Source: CAVSRC01 sp963785065
GTDB lineage: Bacteria; Pseudomonadota; Alphaproteobacteria; Rhizobiales; Kaistiaceae
DNA: 64,000 nucleotides
Direction of reading: 5' to 3'
Assembly: GCA_963785065.1 (NCBI GenBank)
Contig: CAWATX010000002.1
Span: 186,001-250,000 of the forward strand
This document shows, in pieces, positions 17,561 through 24,742 of this stretch (its first letter is position 1; each line of letters begins with the position of its first letter). The notes under the pieces were generated by a model. The model did no database searches, was not told the DNA's origin, and saw only the letters and a program-made list of their open reading frames with translations. Both the position numbers and the translations under genes were made by a program.

Positions 17561-18493
17561 TCAGGCGTCGCGTTCCACCGCGCGACGGAAGCCGAGCTTG
17601 ACCGCGCCGGTCGCCAGCGCCACGCCGACGGCCACCAGGACGACGCCTGAGAGCGCCAGCGGCGTCGGCACCTCGCCGAGCATGGGGATGGCGAGGAGCG
17701 CGGCAACCGCCGGCGGCAGGGCGGCGAGCAGGGCGGCGCGCGATGCGCCGAGAATGCGTATCGCGGTGCCATAGCAGGCCAGCGCCACGATGCCGGAGAG
17801 CACGCCCTGCGACAGCACCTCGCCGGCGAGGATGCCCGGCCCGACGGCGAACAGCGCCGCAGGCCCCGTCAGAAACGCGAAGGGCAGCAGAAGGATCGTC
17901 GACCACGCCGCAATGATGCCGGCGGCAGGCAGCGCGGCCAGATCACTCCTGTGGAAGGCGTGGGTATAGACCGCCCACATCGCCGCGCCGGCGACCAGCA
18001 GCCAGCGTCCGGCACCGTGTCCCTGAACCACGGCCACGCCGCCGATCGCGCCCATGGCGAGCACCACCATGGCGAAACCGACGAGCCGGCTGCGGCCGAA
18101 CCGCTCGCGCCCGATGGCCGCCGAAAACAGCGCGGCAAAGAGTGGCATGGTGCCACCGAGCAGCACGCCGCTCTCGGCAGCGCTGGCGAAATGCATGCCG
18201 CTCGCCACCAGAACGAAGAAGGGCGCGCCCGCGCCGGCGACCATCATGGCCACGAGGCGCACGGGCACGCCGCGCGGCAGGAGGCCATGGCGCCACCAGA
18301 AGGGGGCGAGCGCCAGCGCCGGAACCGCGAAGCGGATGAGCCCCAGCCAGGCGACCGGCAGATGCACGGTCGCCGCCTGGCGCGTGGTGACGATCCACAA
18401 CGACCAGATGAGCACGGTGACCACGGCCGCGATCACGCCCGTTGCCATCTGCCCCAGCGACCCGTTCGTCCGATCGGAAATACCCGCCTGCAT
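17561..18493 (-). CDS. EamA/DMT family transporter
   Basis: A 310-residue member of the drug/metabolite transporter superfamily with ten hydrophobic helices in two EamA repeats (first from about residue 17, second from about 155). Such proteins export amino acids or other metabolites. The gene is divergent from an Lrp/AsnC regulator with 122 bp between them, the usual arrangement for an amino-acid exporter controlled by its neighbour. Start ATG 18493 follows GTGAGGACC at short spacing. Confidence 0.9.
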   Translation of the reverse strand: MQAGISDRTNGSLGQMATGVIAAVVTVLIWSLWIVTTRQAATVHLPVAWLGLIRFAVPALALAPFWWRHGLLPRGVPVRLVAMMVAGAGAPFFVLVASGMHFASAAESGVLLGGTMPLFAALFSAAIGRERFGRSRLVGFAMVVLAMGAIGGVAVVQGHGAGRWLLVAGAAMWAVYTHAFHRSDLAALPAAGIIAAWSTILLLPFAFLTGPAALFAVGPGILAGEVLSQGVLSGIVALACYGTAIRILGASRAALLAALPPAVAALLAIPMLGEVPTPLALSGVVLVAVGVALATGAVKLGFRRAVERDA

Positions 18494-18560
18494 GGTCCTC
18501 ACTCCATAGGTTTGAACGTGACCAGACTTATGCGGCGGCGCACAGCATTTCCTTGCGAAG

Positions 18561-18588
18561 ATTGCGCAGATGATAGATAACTTGCAAT
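18561..18588. promoter_or_regulatory. Candidate Lrp-type operator between the EamA and Lrp genes
   Basis: An inverted repeat ATTGC-N18-GCAAT (18561-18565 and 18584-18588) flanks an AT-rich core (GATGATAGATAAC) in the divergent promoter region. Lrp/AsnC proteins bind imperfect palindromes with AT-rich centres. The same core supplies a GATAAC -10-like element 17 bp after TTGCGA for the Lrp gene. Assignment is inference from position and symmetry. Confidence 0.35.
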
Positions 18589-18615
18589 ATCCTGCCAAAC
18601 AGGAGCACCAGATTG

Positions 18616-19104
18616 ATGAAAAATGGCAAGAACGCGCCCGATCGGATCGACCGGCGGATTCTCGACACGCTGCAGGCGGACGGACGGCTCGCCAATGTCG
18701 ACCTCGCCGAGCGGGTCGGCCTGTCGCCCTCACCCTGCCTGAGGCGGGTGAAGCATCTCGAGGACGCCGGCATGATCGATGGCTACCGCGCCATCCTCAA
18801 CCGCAAGGCCGTCGGCCTCGGCCTCACCGTCTTCGTCGAGATGAAGGTCGGCAAACACAGCCGCGACAACGCCGCCATGCTGCAGGAGGCCCTCATGGCG
18901 ATCCCCGAAGTGGTGTCGTGCCACATGGTGTCGGGGGTGTCGGACTTTCTGGCGGAGGTGGTCGTGCCCGACCTGGAAGCCTATGAGCGGCTGATGACCG
19001 AGAAGATCCTGACGCTGGCGACCATCGAGGACGTGCGCTCCAACTTCGCCATCCGCACGATCAAGACCAACGGCGCGCTGCCGCTCGGCCACCTCGCCGC
19101 GTGA
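18616..19104 (+). CDS. Lrp/AsnC family transcriptional regulator
   Basis: A 162-residue feast/famine regulator. The N-terminal HTH (DRIDRRILDTLQADGRLANV, then LAERVGLSPSPCLRRVKHLE) is followed by a RAM ligand-binding domain starting YRAILNRKAVGLGLTVFVEM. An AGGAG site at 18600-18604 serves either a TTG at 18613 or the ATG at 18616; the ATG is chosen. It is divergent from the EamA transporter gene, its probable target, and probably autoregulated. Confidence 0.94.
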   Translation: MKNGKNAPDRIDRRILDTLQADGRLANVDLAERVGLSPSPCLRRVKHLEDAGMIDGYRAILNRKAVGLGLTVFVEMKVGKHSRDNAAMLQEALMAIPEVVSCHMVSGVSDFLAEVVVPDLEAYERLMTEKILTLATIEDVRSNFAIRTIKTNGALPLGHLAA

Positions 19105-19187
19105 GGCTGTGACGGCGGCCACAGCGCGCCGCCCGCCCGCCTGCCACAGTGCCGCCTTGGGCGGCGCAACCATTCGAGGCCACGATC

Positions 19188-19709
19188 ATGAAGACGACAT
19201 GGACCATTCTCGCTGCTTCGGCGGCGGCCCTTGGCTTTGCGACCGTCGCGGTCGAGGCGGCGGCGATCGACCTGCCGGCGCGCAAGCCCGGCCAGTGGGA
19301 GGTGAAGATGACGCCGAAGACCGCCGGCGCCGCCCCCACCATGACGACGCAGCTCTGCCTCGACGCCGCCAGCGACAAGGCGCTGCTCGAAAAGGGCATG
19401 GCGATGGCCCCGAACTGCACCCTCAACCAGTCGCACGACGGCGCCAACCTGGTGATCGACGCGACCTGCGACATCGCCGGCCGCAAGACGAAATCGCACA
19501 TCGTGATCAGCGGCGATTTCCAGACGCATTACCAGATGGACATCGTGACCGACAGCACGGGTGGCCCGCCGGGCCTGCCCAAGCACGCCGAAATCACGCA
19601 GCAGGCAACCTGGGTCGGCGCCTGCAAGGCCGGCATGAAGCCCGGTGACATGATCATGCCGGGCGGACGCACGATCAACCTGCTCACCATGGGCAGGCCA
19701 AACGGATGA
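19188..19709 (+). CDS. DUF3617 family secreted protein
   Basis: A 173-residue periplasmic protein with a Sec signal peptide (MKTTWTILAASAAALGFATV, cleavage near VEAAA). The mature part matches the DUF3617 pattern: an early KPGQWEVKMTP strand, paired cysteines (LCLDAA, NCTL, TCDIAG, GACKAG), and a C terminus ending GRTINLL. The family has no established function. The start at 19188 places the signal peptide at the N terminus. Confidence 0.85.
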   Translation: MKTTWTILAASAAALGFATVAVEAAAIDLPARKPGQWEVKMTPKTAGAAPTMTTQLCLDAASDKALLEKGMAMAPNCTLNQSHDGANLVIDATCDIAGRKTKSHIVISGDFQTHYQMDIVTDSTGGPPGLPKHAEITQQATWVGACKAGMKPGDMIMPGGRTINLLTMGRPNG

Positions 19710-19748
19710 GGCAGCCCGGCGGGCGGATGTGATATCACTCCGCCCACC

Positions 19749-20510
19749 GTGTCCTTCGATCCCGCCTTCTTTACCACCCCCGCCTTCCTGATGACGCTGG
19801 CCGCAGCGGTGGCGGCCGCGCTGGTGCGCGGCTTTGCCGGCTTCGGCGCGGCGCTGATTTTCGTCCCCATCGCCAGCGCCGCCTACGGACCGACGATCGC
19901 GGCACCCACCCTGCTGCTCGTCGATTTCGTCATGACCTTCCCCTATTTCCTCGGCGGCATCCGCCGCTGTCGTTGGCCGACGGTGCTGCCCACGGCGCTT
20001 GCCGCCATGCTGCTGTCGCCGCTCGGCGCCTGGGCGCTCGCCGTCGGCGACCGCACGATGCTGCGCTGGGCGATCTCGATCGCCATCCTCCTGCTCGTCG
20101 CGCTGATCGCCTCGGGCTGGCGCTACCGCTCGGAACCGACGGTGCCGGTCTCCGCCGGCGTTGGCGCCATCGCCGGGTTTCTTGGCGGCTTCGCCCAGAT
20201 CAGCGGGCCGCCGGTGATCGCGCTGTGGGTCTCAGGGCCGCTGCCGGCGAGGACCATCCGCGCCAACATGTTCGTGTTCTTCACGGTGATCACGATTGCC
20301 TCGTTCACCGCGTATTGGGTGAACGGCTTCTTCACCGCCGATGTGCTGCACCTGTCGGTGGCGGTGGCGCCCGCCTTCGGGGTGGCGCTCTTCGTCGGCG
20401 CGCGCATCTTCGGCCGCCTCGCCGGGGCCGGCTATCGCCCGATCGCCTATGCCGCCGTGGCGCTCTCCGCCATCACCAGCCTGCCGCTCTTCGACGGCGT
20501 GCTGCGCTAG
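19749..20510 (+). CDS. TauE/SafE (TSUP) family sulfite/anion exporter
   Basis: A 253-residue membrane protein with about eight hydrophobic helices and the TSUP signatures GFAGFGAALIFVPI (near residues 28-41) and GGFAQISGPPVIALW (near 145). Members export sulfite, sulfoacetate or related anions. The GTG start at 19749 follows 39 nt after the DUF3617 stop, and the gene ends overlapping the convergent Pr6Pr gene by 4 bp. A second TSUP gene lies at 44463-45218. Confidence 0.88.
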   Translation: MSFDPAFFTTPAFLMTLAAAVAAALVRGFAGFGAALIFVPIASAAYGPTIAAPTLLLVDFVMTFPYFLGGIRRCRWPTVLPTALAAMLLSPLGAWALAVGDRTMLRWAISIAILLLVALIASGWRYRSEPTVPVSAGVGAIAGFLGGFAQISGPPVIALWVSGPLPARTIRANMFVFFTVITIASFTAYWVNGFFTADVLHLSVAVAPAFGVALFVGARIFGRLAGAGYRPIAYAAVALSAITSLPLFDGVLR

Positions 20511-21154
20511 CCGCGGCGTGATTGCCCCAGGCGCGCGCGCAGCCGGTCGATGCCGACGAAGACGATCGCAACGACGTAGAAGAAGACGACGAACCCGACG
20601 ACGTTGCGCGCCGCGAGCCCAAGCCCGATCTTGGGAAGATCGACGAACGGATAGGGATAGAAGCCGGTCAACGGTCCGCGCACGAAGGTGTAGACGGCGT
20701 AGACCAGCGGCGGCAGGAGCACCCATGCCGCCGAACGAAGGCCAATGCCACCGCGCGGCACGAACAGCAGCCAGAACAGGACGAAGGCCGGCGGCATCAC
20801 GTAATGCAGCAGCCGATCGTAGAACAGCACCCAGCCGGTGAGGTGATAGAGCTTGGCGAGGAGGAGATAGTAGGTGACGCCGGTGACGGTGATGTAGACG
20901 TTGGTCGCCAGCAGGACCGCCGGCCTGAGCAGGAAGCGTCCCGCCGGCAGGCGCGGCGCCAGGGCTGCGAAGGTCAGCGTGGCGGCAACCAGCACATTGC
21001 TGAGGATGGTGAAGTAGCTGAAATAGTCGATGGTGCTGGAGATGCTTTCGGCGTGGCCCGTGAAATACTGACCAACCACCGCCGTCCAGCCGACGACCGC
21101 GAATGCGGCTGCATAGAACCGCCCCACGCTCCCCCCAGAAGGTCCGGGCCTCAC
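20507..21154 (-). CDS. Pr6Pr (FAR-17a/AIG1-like) family membrane protein
   Basis: A 215-residue protein with six hydrophobic helices. Family features are FTILSNVLVAATL (near residue 50), HYVMPPAFVLFWLLFVPRG (near 120) and YAVYTFVRGPLTGFYPYPF (near 153). Members are related to androgen-induced AIG1 hydrolases, but bacterial roles are unknown. The GTG start overlaps the yebC stop (GTGA), so the two are probably translationally coupled. Confidence 0.85.
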   Translation of the reverse strand: MRPGPSGGSVGRFYAAAFAVVGWTAVVGQYFTGHAESISSTIDYFSYFTILSNVLVAATLTFAALAPRLPAGRFLLRPAVLLATNVYITVTGVTYYLLLAKLYHLTGWVLFYDRLLHYVMPPAFVLFWLLFVPRGGIGLRSAAWVLLPPLVYAVYTFVRGPLTGFYPYPFVDLPKIGLGLAARNVVGFVVFFYVVAIVFVGIDRLRARLGQSRRG

Positions 21155-21900
21155 GCCGCCGTCAGCTTCTCCAGCATCTCGTCGGAGACCTCGAAGTTGG
21201 AATAGACGTTCTGCACGTCGTCATCCTCTTCGAGCAGATCGAGCAGCTTCAGCATCGTCGCCGCCTTCTCCTCGTCGAGCGCGGTCTGCGTCTGCGGCAG
21301 CCACACCGCCTTCACCGTCTCCGCTTCGCCGAGCGCCGCCTCGAGCTGGCGCGCCACCTCGCCAAGGTCCTCGAAGGCGCAGGTGACGACGTGGCCGTCC
21401 GCGTCGCTCTTGACGTCGTCGGCGCCGGCCTCGATCGCCGCCTCCAGCACCTGATCGGCGCTGCCCGCCTCTGCCTTGTAGTGGATCTCCCCGACGCGGC
21501 TGAACATGAAGGCGACCGAGCCGGTCTCGCCGAGCGCCCCGCCGTTTCGGCTCATAATGGCGCGCACGGCGCTGGCGGTGCGGTTGCGATTGTCGGTCAA
21601 CGCCTCGACGATCATCGCCACGCCACCCGGTCCGTAGCCCTCGTAGCGGACTTCCTCGTAGTTATCGCCCTCGCCGCCCGTCGCCTTCTTGATGGCGCGC
21701 TCGATATTGTCCTTGGGCATGTTCTCGGCGCGGGCATTCTGGATGGCCAGGCGCAGGCGCGAATTCATGTCGGGATCGGGCGCGCCAAGCTTGGCGGCAA
21801 CGGTTATTTCGCGTGCCAGCTTGGAAAACAGTTTCGAGCGCCGCGCGTCGGCGGCGCCCTTGCGGTGCATGATGTTCTTGAACTGCGAATGGCCGGCCAT
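21151..21900 (-). CDS. yebC: YebC/PmpR family protein (TACO1 family)
   Basis: A 249-residue protein with the highly conserved opening MAGHSQFKNIMHRKGAADAR and the block PKDNIERAIKKATG near residue 82. YebC-family proteins act in transcriptional regulation and, as shown more recently, in relieving ribosome stalling at proline-rich sequences. That could matter for Pro-rich products such as TolA here (inference). It is usually next to ruvC in this class. Confidence 0.97.
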   Translation of the reverse strand: MAGHSQFKNIMHRKGAADARRSKLFSKLAREITVAAKLGAPDPDMNSRLRLAIQNARAENMPKDNIERAIKKATGGEGDNYEEVRYEGYGPGGVAMIVEALTDNRNRTASAVRAIMSRNGGALGETGSVAFMFSRVGEIHYKAEAGSADQVLEAAIEAGADDVKSDADGHVVTCAFEDLGEVARQLEAALGEAETVKAVWLPQTQTALDEEKAATMLKLLDLLEEDDDVQNVYSNFEVSDEMLEKLTAA

Positions 21901-22020
21901 GTGTGTCCCCAGAAATGCAAGTGTAGCGGCCGCGCTCCCTGCGCGGTCAAGCCGCCACGACCAGTCCGGAATTTGGGCGCGTTATAAAGCCGCGTCCGCC
22001 GGAAGGGAAGCTTTGCCGGC

Positions 22021-22851
22021 CTAGTCTTTCTGGCTCCAGAAGGCCGGAACCGTTTCGCTGAGCGTTCCGCCAAGCCGAAGCGGCGCCACTTTCACCGCCA
22101 GCCCGGTGGCATCATCGATCTCGACCGCCAGCCCCGCGATGGTCGGCCGGCCGGAGGCCGGCGAGAAGCGCTCACCCGGAACCTTGTGCAGGAAGCGGCG
22201 CAGCGGCTCCTCGTGGTTCATGCCGATCACCGACTGGTAGTCGCCGCACATGCCGACGTCGGTCTGGAAGGCAGTGCCGCCGGGCAGCACCCGATAGTCG
22301 GAGGTCGGCACATGGGTATGCGTGCCGACGACCAGCGACGCGCGGCCGTCGAGATGATGGCCGAGCGCCTGCTTCTCGCTCGAAGCCTCGGCGTGGAAAT
22401 CGACGACGATAGCGTCGGCCTGCTCGCCGAGCGGACAGGCGGCAAGCTCGCGGTCGATCGCAGCAAAGGGATCGTCGAGCGCGTCCATGAACACGCGGCC
22501 CATGGCGTTGATCACCAGCACACGGGCGCCGCTGCGCGCCATGTAGAGGCCGCTGCCGCGGCCTGGCGTCCCTTCCGGATAGTTGACCGGCCTGAGGAAG
22601 CGCTCCTGCCGCTCGGCATAGACCAGCGCCTCGCGCTGATCGAAGGCGTGGTTGCCGGTGGTCACCACGTCGGCGCCGGCGCCCAGCACCTGGCGCAGGA
22701 TATCCTCGGTGATGCCGAAGCCGCCGGCGGCGTTCTCGCCGTTAACCACGACGAAGTCGAGCGCATGGGCAACGATCAGTGCCGGCAGGCGCTCGATCAC
22801 CGCGTTGCGGCCGGTGCGCCCCATCAGATCACCCAGAAACAGAAGCCGCAC
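22021..22851 (-). CDS. YmdB-type metallophosphoesterase (TIGR00282 family)
   Basis: A 276-residue metallophosphoesterase starting MRLLFLGDLMGRTGRNAVIE. Metal-binding motifs are the early Asp (GDLMG), NGENAAGGFGI (near residue 38), TTGNHAFDQRE (near 65), DFHAEASSEKQALG (near 148) and GTHTHVPTSD (near 175). Relatives include B. subtilis YmdB, a 2',3'-cyclic nucleotide phosphodiesterase. Its start is 2 nt after the 5-FCL stop, so it is co-transcribed with 5-FCL and 6S RNA lies upstream of both. Confidence 0.93.
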   Translation of the reverse strand: MRLLFLGDLMGRTGRNAVIERLPALIVAHALDFVVVNGENAAGGFGITEDILRQVLGAGADVVTTGNHAFDQREALVYAERQERFLRPVNYPEGTPGRGSGLYMARSGARVLVINAMGRVFMDALDDPFAAIDRELAACPLGEQADAIVVDFHAEASSEKQALGHHLDGRASLVVGTHTHVPTSDYRVLPGGTAFQTDVGMCGDYQSVIGMNHEEPLRRFLHKVPGERFSPASGRPTIAGLAVEIDDATGLAVKVAPLRLGGTLSETVPAFWSQKD

Positions 22852-22853
22852 TG

Positions 22854-23453
22854 CTATTGCCCCACATGCCTGGACGCCATCGCCAGCGTCTCGTTCTCGG
22901 TCACGATCCAGTCGAGCCGCACGTCATGCGGCTCGGCCGGGACCACATCCACCTCCTGCGCGGCGAAGGCAACACCGATGAGCTTCGGCGTAACGCCCCG
23001 CGCGCTCAGCGCCGCCAGCGCCCGGTCGTAATGGCCCTTGCCGTGACCGAGTCGCGTGCCCGAACGATCGAACGCGACCACAGGCACGATGACAAGCTGC
23101 GGATCAAGGACCGGCTGGTCGGCCATCGGCGCCAGCGTGCCAAAACCGCCGGCTGCCAGCGGCGCGCCGGGCAGGTAGCGGCGGAAGACGAGGGTCACCG
23201 GGTCGGGCAGCGCGGGCAGCACGACGGCGATCCCCATTGCCAGCGCCGCCTCGATGATCGGCCGGCAGTCGCATTCGCTGCGGATCGGCAGATAGGCGGC
23301 AAGCGTCGCCGGCTTCTCTGCGGCAACGATGGCCATGGCGCGCGCGGCGATGCGGACGGACGCCTGTGCCCGCGCTTCGGCGCCAAGGTCGTCCCGCCGG
23401 GCAAGCGCCGCGGCCCTCAGGACTGCCTTGGTCTGGGTGTCGGGGGGATTCAT
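22854..23453 (-). CDS. 5-formyltetrahydrofolate cyclo-ligase
   Basis: The enzyme converts 5-formyl-THF to 5,10-methenyl-THF using ATP, recycling an inhibitory folate. The 199-residue product starts MNPPDTQTKAVLRAAALARR. It has the substrate region YLPIRSECDCRP (near residue 62) and the ATP-binding signature RLGHGKGHYDRAL (near 145). Location downstream of the 6S RNA gene (ssrS) and zapA is the conserved bacterial arrangement (ygfA/fau in E. coli). The frame is open further upstream but runs through the RNA gene. Confidence 0.96.
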   Translation of the reverse strand: MNPPDTQTKAVLRAAALARRDDLGAEARAQASVRIAARAMAIVAAEKPATLAAYLPIRSECDCRPIIEAALAMGIAVVLPALPDPVTLVFRRYLPGAPLAAGGFGTLAPMADQPVLDPQLVIVPVVAFDRSGTRLGHGKGHYDRALAALSARGVTPKLIGVAFAAQEVDVVPAEPHDVRLDWIVTENETLAMASRHVGQ

Positions 23454-23477
23454 CGCGCTCGGCAGGATGGGATGAGG

Positions 23478-23636
23478 AGCGAGGCCACAGCAGCCGGTGG
23501 AGTTTTGCGATCCCGGAGACCTACTGACGTAGGTGGGCGCCATGTGAACGAGCCCACGAGCCCGCTCAGGGACAGCTCCCGTTAGGATCGTAAGGCCCCG
23601 GGGATACATGTCTCCTGCCGCACCCCGCAGCCTCGC
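23478..23636 (-). ncRNA. ssrS: 6S RNA
   Basis: 6S RNA mimics an open promoter and sequesters sigma-70 RNA polymerase. The minus-strand segment lies between zapA and 5-FCL, the position conserved from gamma- to alphaproteobacteria. Its ends pair through GCGAGGC (5') and GCCTCGC (3'), giving a closing stem. The interior contains the features of alphaproteobacterial 6S: GGGGCCTTACGATCCTAACG on the 5' arm and GTAGGTCTCCGGGATCG on the 3' arm around a central bubble. A TATATG -10-like element lies just upstream (23645-23650 on the plus strand). Length about 159 nt; the ends are approximate. Confidence 0.85.
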
Positions 23637-23694
23637 CGGCTCGACATATAGGCCGCCGATCGGCCCGGCGCCATAACTCTCGCGAAAAGCCTTG

Positions 23695-24075
23695 TCAGGC
23701 CGGATCGCCGGTGCCGTTGGCGCCGGCCACCCGCGCCGCCAGCGCCTCGATCCCGGCGGCCGCCGCGTCGATCGCCTTGGCGATCCCCGCCTCGACCGCC
23801 GACTGGCGCTCGATCACCGCCGCGCGCGCCTCCTCCAGGCCCGCAACCTCGGCGCTGAGCTGCTGCAGGCGGCGCTCGGCCTCGGCGTTCCGATCGGCCA
23901 GGGTGATCGCCGCCATCACCGTCAGCCGCTGGTCGCCGATCTCGCCGAAGCGGGCACGGAGCTCGTCGATAGAGCGGTTGAGGCGCTCGGCCATGCCGGC
24001 CAGATGCTCCTCCTGCCCGTCCTCGCAGGCCATGCGGTAGGTCTTGCCGCTGATGGTGACATTGACCTGAGCCAT
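23695..24075 (-). CDS. zapA: Cell division protein ZapA
   Basis: ZapA bundles FtsZ filaments at the Z ring. The 126-residue product starts MAQVNVTISGKTYRMACEDG and continues GQEEHLAGMAERLNRSID, the conserved N-terminal head. A coiled-coil C terminus follows (AEAERRLQQLSAEVAGLEEA). The Ala-rich tail (residues 95-126) is longer than in enterobacteria. It begins 16 nt after the upstream coiled-coil gene and precedes 6S RNA. Confidence 0.95.
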   Translation of the reverse strand: MAQVNVTISGKTYRMACEDGQEEHLAGMAERLNRSIDELRARFGEIGDQRLTVMAAITLADRNAEAERRLQQLSAEVAGLEEARAAVIERQSAVEAGIAKAIDAAAAGIEALAARVAGANGTGDPA

Positions 24076-24091
24076 CGCCCTCTCCCGCCTC

Positions 24092-24370
24092 TCAGCCGTG
24101 CCGTGTCAGCACTTCGCGAATCGATTCCATCGCCGCCACCAGCCGGCGCGAGACCTCGCGATTGGCCTCTTCCAGCCGCGCCGAGCGCGCTTCGGCCGCA
24201 TCGAGCGATTGCGCCAGGCGCGAGCGGTCGGTGCCCAGCCGATGCAGCTCGCCCTCCAGCGACGACACGTCGCCGGCGGTCTCGAGCCGCTGGTCGATCG
24301 CTCCTTCGAGCCGTTCAAGTGCGCTCGATAATCGTTGCAGGGCTTCGTCGATGGAAGAAGAGCCCGTCAT
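24092..24370 (-). CDS. DUF4164 family coiled-coil protein
   Basis: A 92-residue, almost entirely helical protein starting MTGSSSIDEALQRLSSALER, with heptad repeats throughout (LEGELHRLGTDRSRLAQSLD). The DUF4164 family is specific to Rhizobiales and is encoded beside zapA, as here (16 nt apart). A supporting division role is suggested only by linkage. The start at 24370 is the first ATG that excludes the Gly/Pro-rich upstream sequence. Confidence 0.82.
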   Translation of the reverse strand: MTGSSSIDEALQRLSSALERLEGAIDQRLETAGDVSSLEGELHRLGTDRSRLAQSLDAAEARSARLEEANREVSRRLVAAMESIREVLTRHG

Positions 24371-24742
24371 TCTACCGCCTCGTAACAAAGGCCCGGACCG
24401 CCTGCCCGCACCGCCCCCGGAGATGCCGCCCGCGACACCGCCGGTTCCTGGCCCCACCGGCCGACGATCGCTGGATGCAGCAATGGCGGAAGATTAGGCA
24501 GTGCCGCTCCACCCCGTCAATGGCGCCGCCGGGCGGCCCGTCATGCGCCGATGTCCCTGCCGCCATGTCGCCGTCGCGATTGACTAACCGGGCACACCTG
24601 ATATGTGTCACGCGCCTTGTCCGGACCGGTCCCCGGTGCTCGGGGGCGCACGATCCGAGCGGGCCGATTTCCGATTGGTGTCTGCACAGGCATCTGCTCC
24701 GAAAATCGTCGCTATTACGCCACGGTACCGGATCAAAGATTC
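24371..24742. other. 372-bp gap between the DUF4164 gene and tkt
   Basis: No gene of conventional codon pattern is seen. Apart from the candidate tkt promoter the stretch is GC-rich, with CCGCC/CCGGC runs and no clear hairpin. The left half probably holds the promoter of the DUF4164-zapA transcript; no convincing -35/-10 pair could be assigned there. Confidence 0.5.
24580..24607 (+). promoter_or_regulatory. Candidate promoter of the tkt-gap-pgk cluster
   Basis: TTGACT (24580-24585) is followed after 16 bp by TATGTG (24602-24607). The -35 is near consensus and the -10 moderate. The resulting leader would be about 130 nt. A CbbR- or CceR-type regulator could act here, but no operator is obvious. 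Confidence 0.4.

Noticed and set aside
21920..21950. TTGACC and TACACT as a yebC promoter
   Set aside because: The spacer is 19 bp, too long for confident assignment; no other support.
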